Below, piece by piece: positions 55,030 to 64,000 of a DNA stretch of 64,000 nt. Source of the stretch: Voacanga thouarsii (Eukaryota; Streptophyta; Magnoliopsida; Gentianales; Apocynaceae); contig JANUWF010002059.1 of the NCBI GenBank assembly GCA_026120185.1, positions 1,293,501 to 1,357,500 on the forward strand, read 5' to 3'. Each line of letters begins with the position of its first letter. Position 1 is the stretch's first letter. Under the pieces are notes generated by a model that had not been told where the DNA came from, did no database searches, and saw nothing but the letters and a program-made list of their open reading frames with translations. Both the position numbers and the translations under genes were made by a program.

Positions 55030-58000
55030 AGTACACAAAATATATCCGATTATCTTCAAATTTGGTCATAACACTTTTCTTAGCAAGTTAAATGCCTTAG
55101 GTTTTCGATCTTTTTGTAGACATTTGTTGGATTGCACGCCAAAATATATCTGATTATCTTCAAATTTGGTCATAACACTTTTCCTAGCAATTTAAACAAA
55201 TCTAACGGACGGATCATTAATTGAAAGTGTCTATTTTTGTAAATGCCTTAGGTTTTCGGTCTTTTTGTAGACATTTGTAGGATTGCATGCCAAAAAATAT
55301 ATCCGATAAACTTCAAACTTGGTCATAACACTTTTTGTAGTAATTTAAACAAATCAACGGTCGTATCATTAAGTAAAAGTGTCTATCTTTGTAAATGCCT
55401 TAGGTTTTCGGTCTTTTTGTAGACATTTGTTGAATTGCATGCCAAAATATATCTGATTATCTTCAAATTTGGTCATAACACTTTTTATAACAACTTAAAC
55501 AAATCTAACGTTCGGATCATTAATTGAAAGTGCCTATCTTTGCAAATGCCTTAGGTTTTCAGACTTTTTGTAGACATTTGTTGGATTGCAAGCCAAAATA
55601 TATCCGATTATATTCAAACTTGGTCAAAACATTTTTCTTAGCAATTTATATAAATCTAACGATCAGATCAATAACTGAAAGTTCCTATCTTTGTAAATGC
55701 CTTAAGTTTTCGATCTTTTTGTAGACATTTGTTGCATTGCATGCCAAAATATATCCGATTATCTTCAAATTTGGTCATAGCACTTTTCATAGCAATTTAA
55801 TCAAATCTAACGGTCGGATCATTAATTCAAAGTGCCTATCTTTGCAAATGCCTTAGGTTTTCAGTATTTTTGTTGATATTTATTGGATTGCATGCCAAAA
55901 TATATCCGATTATCTTCAAATTTAGTCATAACACTTTTATTAGCAAATTTAAACAAATCTAACAGTCAGATCATTAATTTAAAGTCCCTATCTTAGTAAA
56001 TGCCTTAGGTTTTCGGTATTTTTGTTGATATTTGTTGGATTGCATGCCAAAATATATCCGATTATCATCAAATTTGGTCATAACACTTTTCTTAGCAATT
56101 TAAACAAATATAATGGTCGGCTCATTAATTGAAAGTGCCTATCTTTGTAAATGCCTTAGGTTTTCGGTCTTTTTGTAGACATTTGGTGGATTGCATACCA
56201 AAATATACCCGATTATCTTCAAATCTGGTCATAACAATTTTATTAGCAATTTAAACAAATCTAACGGATGGATCATTAATTCAAAGTGTCTATATTTGTA
56301 AATGCCTCAGATTTTCGTCATTTTTGTAGATATTTGTTGGATTGCATGCCAAAATATATCCGATTATCTTCAAATTTTGTCATAACACTTTTATTAGCAA
56401 TTTAAACAAATCTAACGGTCATATCATTAATTTAAAGTGCCTATATTTGTAAATGCCTTAGGTTTTCAGTATTTTTGTTGATATTTGATGGATTGCAAGC
56501 CAAAATACATCCGATTATCTTCAAATTTGGTCAAAACACTTTTCCTAGAAATTTAAACAAATCTAATGGTCGGATCATTAATTGAAAGTGTCTACCTTTG
56601 TAAATGCCTTAGGTTTTCGGTCGTTTTGTAGACATTTGGTGGATTACATGTCAAAATATATCCGATTATATTCAAACATGGGCATAACACTTTTCATAGC
56701 AATTTAAAAAAATCTAACGTTCGGATCATTAATTGAAAGTGCCTACCTTCGTAAATGTCTTAGGTTTTAGGTCTTTTTGTAGACATTTATTGGATTACAT
56801 GCCAAAATATATCCTATTATCTTCAAATTTGATCATAACACTTTTCCTAAAAATTTAAACAAATCTAATGGTCGGATCAATAATTGACAGTGCCTATCAT
56901 TGTAAATGCCTTAGGTTTTCGGTCTTTTTGAAGACATTTGTTGGATTTCATGCCAAAAAATGTCCGAATATATTCAAACATGGGCAAAACACTTTTCTAA
57001 GAAATTTAAATAAATCTAACGGTCGGATCATTAATTGAAAGTGCCTATCTTTGTAAATACCTTAGGTTTTCGGTCTTTTTGTAGACATTTGTTGGATTGC
57101 AAGCCAAAATATATCCGATTATCTTCAAATTTGGTCATAACACTTTTTCTAGAAATTTAAAGAAATCTAACGGTCGGATCATTAATTGAAAGCTCCTATC
57201 TTTGCAAATTCCTTAGGTTTTCGGTATTTTTATTGATATTTGTTAGATTGCATGCCAAAATAAATCTAATTATCTTCAAATTTCGTCAAAACACTTTTAT
57301 TAGCAATTTAAAAAAATATAACGGTCGGATTATTAATTGAAAGTACCTATCTTTGTAAATGCCTTAGATTTCGGTATTTTTTTAGATATTTTGTAGAACT
57401 ACATGTAAAAGTATACCCGATTAACTTTAAATTTTGTCATAACACTTTTAATATCAATTTAAACAAATCTAACGGTCAAATCATTAATTTAAAGTGTCGA
57501 TCTTTGTAAATACCTTAGGTTTTCGGTCTTTTTGTAGACATTTTGTTGGATTGCATGCCAAAATATATCCAATTAACTTCAAACATGGTCATAACACTTT
57601 TAGTAGTTATTTAAACAAATCAACGGTCGGATCATTAATTAAAAGTGCCTATCTTTGTAAATGCCTTAGGTTTTCGGTCTTTCTGTTGACATTTGTTGGA
57701 TTGCATGCCAAAATATATCCGATTAACTTCAAACTTGGTCATAACACTTTTTGTAGTAATTTAAACAAATCTAACGATCGGATCATTAATTAAAAGTGAC
57801 TATCTTTGTAAATGTCTTAGGTTTTCGATCTTTTTGTAGACATTTGTTGGATTGCATGCCAAAATATATCCGATTATCTTCAAATTTGGTCAAACCACAT
57901 TTCGTAGCAATTTAAACAAATCTAATGGTCGCATCATTAATTGAAAGTGCCTATCTTTATAAATATCTTAGATTTCGGTATTTTTGTAAATATTTTGTAG

Positions 58001-61000
58001 GACTACGTGTAAAGTATACCCGATTATCTTTAAATTTTGTCATAACACTTTTAATATCAATTTAAACAAATCTAAACGTCGGATCATTAATTGAAAGTGC
58101 CTATCTTTGTAAATTCCTTAGGTTTTCGGTCTGTTTGTAGACATTTGGTGGATTGGATGCCAAAATATATCCGATTATATTCTAACCTGGTCATAACACT
58201 TTTCATACCAATTTAAACAAATCTAACGGTCAGATCATTAATTGAATGTGCCTATCTTTGTAAATGTCTTAGGTTTTCTGTCTTTTTGGTAGACATTTTG
58301 TTGCATTGGATGCCCAAATATATCCGATAAACTTCAAACTTGGTCATAACACTTTTTGTAGTAATTTAAACAAATCTAACGGTCAGATCATTAATTTAAA
58401 ATGCCTATCATTGTAAATGTCTTAGGTCTTTTTGTAGACATTTGTCGAATTGCATGCCAAAATATATCCGATTATTTTCAAATTTTAAATAGCACTTTTA
58501 TTAGCAATTTAAACAAATCTAACAGTCGATCAATAATTTAAAGTGCCTATATTGGTAAATGCCTTAAGTTTTCGGTATTTTTGTTGATATTTGTTGGATT
58601 ACATGCCAAAATCTATCCGATTATCTTCAAATTTGGTCATAACACTTTTTTTAGCAATTTAAACAAATCTAACGGTCGGATCATTAATTGAAATTGCCAA
58701 TCTTTGTGAATGCCTAAGATTATCGTTATTTTTGTAGATATTTTGTAAGACTACGTGTAAAAGTATACCCAATTATATTCATATTTTGTCATAACACTAT
58801 TAATATCAATTTAAACAAATCTAACGGTCAAATCATTAATTAAACGTAACTATCTTCGTAAATGCCTTAGGTTTTCGGTCTTTTGTAGACATTTTGTTGG
58901 ATTGCATGCGAAAATATATCCGATTAACTTCAAACTTGGTCATTACACTCTTTGTAGTAGTTTAAACAAATCTAACGGTCGGATCATTAATTAAAAGTGC
59001 CTATCTTTGTAAATGTCTTAGGTTTTCGATCTTTTTGTAGACATCTGTTGGATTGCATGCCAAAATATATCCGATTATCTTCAAATTTGGTCATAACACT
59101 TTTCGTAGCAAGTTAAACAAATCTAACGGTCGCGTCATTAATTGAAAGTGCTTATCTTTGTAACTGTCTTAGGTTTTCGGTCTTTTTGTAGACATTTGTT
59201 GGATTGCATGCCAAAATATATCCGATTAACTTCAAACTTGGTCATAACACTTTTTGTAGTAATTTAAACAAATCAACGGTCGGATCATTAAGTAAAAGTG
59301 CCTATTTTTGTAAATGTCTTAGGTTTTCGGTCTTTTTGTAGACATTTGTTGGATTGCATGCCAAAAAAAATATCCGATAAACTTCAAACTTTGTCATAAC
59401 ACTTTTTGTAGTAGTTTAAACAAATCTAACGGTCGGATCATTAATTAAAATTGCCTATCTTTGTAAATGTCTTAGGTTTTCGATCTTTTTGTAGTCATTT
59501 GTTGGATTGCATGCCAAAATATATCCGATTATCTTCAAATTTGGTCATAACACTTTTCGTAGCAATTTAAACAAATCTAACGGTCGAATTCTTAATTGAA
59601 AATGCTTATCTATGTAAATGTCTTTGGATTTCGGTATTTTTGTTGATATTTGTTGGATTGCATGCCAAAATATATTCGATTATCTTCAAATTTGGTCATA
59701 AAACTTTTCATAGCAATTTAAACAAATCTAAAGGTCGGATCATTAATTGAAAGTGGGTATCTTTGTAAATGTCTTAGGATTTCGGTATTTTTGTTGATAT
59801 TTGTGGGAGAGCATGCCAAAATAAATCCGATTATCTTCAAATTTGGTCATAATATTTTTCATAGCAATTTAAACACATCTAACGGTCGGATCGTTAATTG
59901 AAGTGCCTATCTTTTTAAATGCCTTAGATTTTCTGTATATTTGTAGATATTTTGTAGGACTACGTGTAAAAGTATACCCTATTATCTTTAAATTTTGATA
60001 TAACACTTTTAATATCAATTTAAACAAATCTAACAGTCAAAACATTAATTGAATGTGCCTATCTTTGGAAATGTCTTGGGTTTTCGGTCTTTTTATAGAC
60101 ATTTGTTGTATTTCATGCCAAAATATATCCGATTAACTTCAAACATGGTCATAACACTTTTTGGAGTAATTTAAACAAATCTAATGGTCAATCATTAATT
60201 GAAAATGCCTATCTTTGTAAATGTCTTAGGTTTTCGGTCTTTTTGTAGAGATTTATTGCATGGCAAGACAAAATATATCTAATTATCTTCAAATTTGGTC
60301 ATAACACTTTTTGTAGCAATTTAAACAAATCTAACGGTCGCATCATTAATTGAAAGTGCCTATCTTTGTAAATGTCTTAGGATTACGGTATTTTTTTTAT
60401 ATATTTGTTGGATTGCATACCAAAATATATCCGATTAACGTAAAACTTGGTCATAACACTTTTTGTAGTAATTTAAATAAATCTAACGGTCAGATCATAA
60501 TTTGAAAGTGGCTATCTTAGTTAATGCCTTAGGTTTTTTGTCTTTTTGTAGACATTTGGTGGATTGCATGCCAAAATATATCCGATTATCTTCAAATTTG
60601 GTCATAATACTTTTCCTAGCAATTTAAACAATTCTAACGGTTGGATCATTAATTGAAATTGCCTATCTTTGTAAATGCCATAGATTTTCGATATTTTTGT
60701 TGATATTTTGTAGGACTACGTGTAAAAGTATACCCGAATATCTTTTAATTTTGTCATAACACTTTTAATATCAATTTAAACAAATCAACAGTCGGATCAT
60801 TAAGTAAAAGTGCCTACCATTGTAAATGCCTTAGGTTTTCGGTCTTTTTGTAGGTATTTGTTGGATTGCATTCCAAGATATATCTGATTAACTTCAAATT
60901 TGGTCATAACAATTTTCAGAGCAACTTCAACAAATCTAACGGTCGGATCATTAATTGAAAGTTCCTATCTTTGTAAATGCCTTAGGTTTTCAGTCATTTT

Positions 61001-64000
61001 GTAGACATTTGTTGGATTGCATGCCAAAATATATCCGATTATCTTCAAATTTGGTCATAACACTTTTAATAGAAATTTAAACAAATCTAACGATCGGATC
61101 ATTAATTGAAAGTGCCTATCTTTATAAATGCCTTAAATTTTCGGTATTTTTGTAGACATTTGTTGCATTGTATGCCAAAATATATCCGATTTTCTTCAAA
61201 TTAGCTCATAGCACTTTTCATAGCAATTTAAACAAATTTAATGGTCGGATCATTAATTCAAAGTGCCTATCTTTGTAAATGTCTTAGGTTTTCGATCTTT
61301 TTGTAAACATTTGTTGGATTGCATGCCAAAATATATCTGATTATCTTCAAATATTGTAATACACTTTTATTAGCAATTTAAACAAATCTAACGGTCGGAT
61401 CATTATTTAAAGTGTCTATATTTGTAAATGGCATAGGTTTTCTGTCTTTTTGTAGACATTTTTTGTATTGCATGCCAAAATATATCCGATTATCTTCAAA
61501 TTTGGTCATAACACTTTTCCTAGAAATTTAAAGAAACCTAACGGTCGGATCATTGATTGAAAGCTCCATTCTCTGTAAATGCCTTAGGTTTTCGGTATTT
61601 TTGTTGATAATTGTTAGATTGCATGCCAAAATATATCTGATTATCTTCAAATTTAGTCACAACCCTTTTATTAGTAATTTAAACAAATCTAACGGTCGGA
61701 TCATTAATTGAAGGTGCCTATCCTTGTCAATGCCCTAGATTTTCGATATTTTTGTAGATATTTTGTAGGTCTACGTGTAAAAGTATACCCGATTATCTTT
61801 AAATATTGTCATAAAACTTTTAATATCAATTTAAACAAATCTAACGGTCAAATCATTAATTGAAAGTGCCTATCTTTGTAAATGCCTTAGATTTTCGGTA
61901 TTTTTGTAGATATTTTGTAGGACTACGTGTAAAAGTATACCCGATTATCTTTGAATTTTGTCATAACACCTTGAATATCAATTTAAACAAAACAACAGTC
62001 AGATCATTAATTAAAATTGCCTATCTTTGTAAATGCCTTAGGTTTTCGGTCTTTCTGTTGACATTTGTTGGACTGCATGCCAAAATATATCCGATTAACT
62101 TCAAACTTGGTCATAACACTTTTTGTAGTAATTTAAACAAATCTAACGGTCGGATCATTAATTAAAAGTGACTATCTTTGTAAATGTCTTAGGTTTTCGA
62201 TCTTTTTGTAGACATTTGTTGGATTGCATGCCAAAATATATCCGATTATCTTCAAATTTGGTCAAAACACTTTTCGTAGCAATTTAAACAAATCTAATGG
62301 TCGCATCATTAATTGAAAGTGCCTATCTTTGTAAATATCTTAGATTTTCGATATTTTTGTAGATATTTTATAGGACTACATGTAAAAGTAAACCCGATTA
62401 TCTTTAAATTTTGTCATAACACTTTTAATATCAATTTAAACAAATTTAACGGTCAAATCATTAATTGGATGTGCCTATCTTTGTAAATGTCTTAGGTTTT
62501 TTGCCTTTTTATACACATTTGATGGATTGCATGCCAAAGTATATCCGATTAACTTCAAACTTGGTCATAACACTTTTTGTAGCAATTTAAACAAATCTAA
62601 TAGTCGGATCATTAATAGAAAATGCCTATCTTTGTGAATGTCTTAGGTTTTCGATCTTTTGGTAGACATTTGTTGGATGGCAAGCTAAAATATATCTAAT
62701 TATCTTCAAATTAGGTCATAACACTTTTCGTAGTAATTTAAAAAAATCTAACGGTCGCATCATTATTTGAAAGTGCTTATCTTTGTAAATGTCTTAGGAT
62801 TACGTTATTTTTGTTGATATTTGTTGGATTGCTTGTCAAAATATATCCGATAATCTTCAAATTTGGTCGTAACATTTTTCATAGCAATTTAAACAATTCT
62901 AACGGTCAGATCATTAATTGAATGTACCTATCTTTGTAAATGCTTTAGGTTTCTTGTCTTTTGGTAGGCATTTTGTTGGATTGCATGCCCAAATATATCC
63001 GGTTAACTTCAAACATGGTCATAACACTTTTCTTAGTAATTTAAACAAATCTAACGGTCGGATCATTAATTTAAAGTGTCTATATTGGTAAATGCCTTAA
63101 GTTTTCGGCATTTTTGTTCATATTAGTTGGATTGCGTGCCAAAATATATCCTATTTTCTTCAAATTTGGTCATAACACTTTTCTTAGCAATTTAAACAAA
63201 TCTAACGGTCGGATCATTAATTGAAAGTGCCTATCTTTGTATATGCCTTAGATTTTCGGTATTTTTTTAGATATTTTGTAGGACTACATGTAAAAGTATA
63301 CCCGATTATATTCAAATTTTTTCATAACACTTTTAATATCAATTTAAACAAATATAACGGTCAAATCATTAATTGAAAGTGCCTATCTTTGTAAATACCT
63401 TAGGTTTTCGGTCTTTTTGTAGACATTTTGTTGGATTGCATGCCAAAATATATCCGATTAACTTCAGACTTGGTCATAACACTTTTTGTAGTAATTTAAA
63501 CAAATCAACGATCGGATCATTATTTAAAAGTGTCTATCTTTGTAAATGCCTTAGGTTTTCGGTCTTTTTCTAGACATTTGTTGGATTATTTGCCAAAATA
63601 TATCCGATTAACATCAAACTTGGTCAAAACACTTTTTGTAGTAGTTTAAACAAATCTAACGGCCGGATGATTAATTAAAATTGCTTATCTTTGTAAATGT
63701 CTTAGGTTTTCGATCTTTTTGTAGACATTTGTTGGATTGCATACCAAAATATATCCGATTATCTTCAAATTTGGTCATCACACTTATCGTAGCAAATTAA
63801 ACAAATCTAACGATCGAATCATTAATTGAAAGTGCTTATCTATGTAAATGTCTTAAAATTTCGGTATTTTTGTTGATATTTGTTGGATTGCATGCCAAAA
63901 TATATTCGATTATCTTCAAATTTGGTCATAAAACTTTTCGTAGCAATTTAAACGAATTTAAAGGTCGGATCACTAATTGAAAGTGCCTATTTTTGTAAAT
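55030..64000 (+). repeat. Satellite array of a ~151 bp monomer, about 59 copies, open at the right edge
   Basis: The monomer reads, in short, gccaaaatatatccgatta, then cttcaaatttggtcataaca, cttttcctagcaatttaaac, aaatctaacggtcggatcat, taattgaaagtgcctatct, ttgtaaatgccttaggtttt, cggtctttttgtagacattt and gttggattgcat. Successive gccaaaat starts at 55743, 55894 and 56046 give spacings of 151 and 152. Copies are diverged, with at least three recognisable classes. Because 151-152 is not a multiple of three, the 60-100 codon frames seen at 55524, 57494, 61860 and 63373 are accidental. The first copy near 55030 is truncated; the array continues past 64000. Confidence 0.96.

Noticed and set aside
55524..63573. 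Open frames of 66-101 codons within the satellite array that resemble each other
   Set aside because: Similarity comes from the shared monomer. The monomer length is not a multiple of three, so frames cannot persist.
55030..64000. CRISPR array
   Set aside because: Units are contiguous diverged monomers without unique spacers, and the sequence is plant nuclear DNA.
1..64000. A bacterial or viral operon, defence system or riboswitch
   Set aside because: No prokaryotic gene organisation, no ribosome-binding sites and no intact coding regions; all signals are plant nuclear repeats and gene relics.

Overview
The window is repeat-rich plant nuclear DNA, almost certainly from an angiosperm and probably a eudicot. 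The evidence is degenerate Ty1/copia and Ty3/gypsy retrotransposons with plant-type gag, pol and env-like fragments, CACTA (En/Spm) DNA-transposon ends with a transposase-associated gene relic, relics of spliced plant genes (a WAT1-like transporter and an SYP2-type syntaxin), AT-rich spacers and a large satellite array. I see no intact protein-coding gene, no rRNA gene, no functional tRNA gene and no prokaryotic feature. Long open frames in the microsatellite, pyrimidine-rich and satellite stretches are by-products of simple sequence.

Layout. 1-1486: 3' end of a copia element and part of its 3' LTR, cut by a CACTA-type end at 1487. 1.5-4.6 kb: CACTA subterminal repeats, then a 1.3 kb TA/CA microsatellite and a 1 kb pyrimidine-rich block with a ~288 bp repeat. 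5.3-14.7 kb: a decayed copia element (gag, protease, integrase, RT, RNase H, 3' LTR) split by a 3213 bp solo gypsy LTR flanked by AGATC. 15-19 kb: relics of three host genes. 21.5-22.6 kb: a minus-strand LTR with its primer-binding site. 22.8-45.4 kb: a nested stack. A plus-strand gypsy element (LTR, PBS, gag, protease) is broken at 31745 by a minus-strand Athila/Tat-like element, which is broken at 36157 by a minus-strand SIRE/Maximus-like copia element, which is broken at 40414 by another gypsy LTR. That LTR carries a solo Athila-like LTR (TSD TTTAC) and is cut at 45391 by a second CACTA end. 45.4-54 kb: CACTA-related sequence with a Transposase_24-like relic, exon-like minus-strand fragments, and a solo copia LTR with TSD GGTTT. 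53.6-54.0 kb: a G-rich block. 54.1-55.0 kb: AT-rich repeats. 55.0-64.0 kb: about 59 monomers of a ~151 bp satellite running off the window.

The elements do not work together as a pathway; they are layers of insertion. Three solo LTRs and one further LTR insertion pattern can be ordered from exact target-site duplications and interruptions. The observations I rate highest are the satellite array with its variant monomers and long-range internal duplication, the conserved antisense tRNA-like module near one end of three gypsy LTRs, the conserved small peptide plus splice-donor-like site inside the ~2 kb copia LTR, and host-gene exons with preserved splice phase among the repeats. All family names rest on my recognition of motifs; no database search was run.
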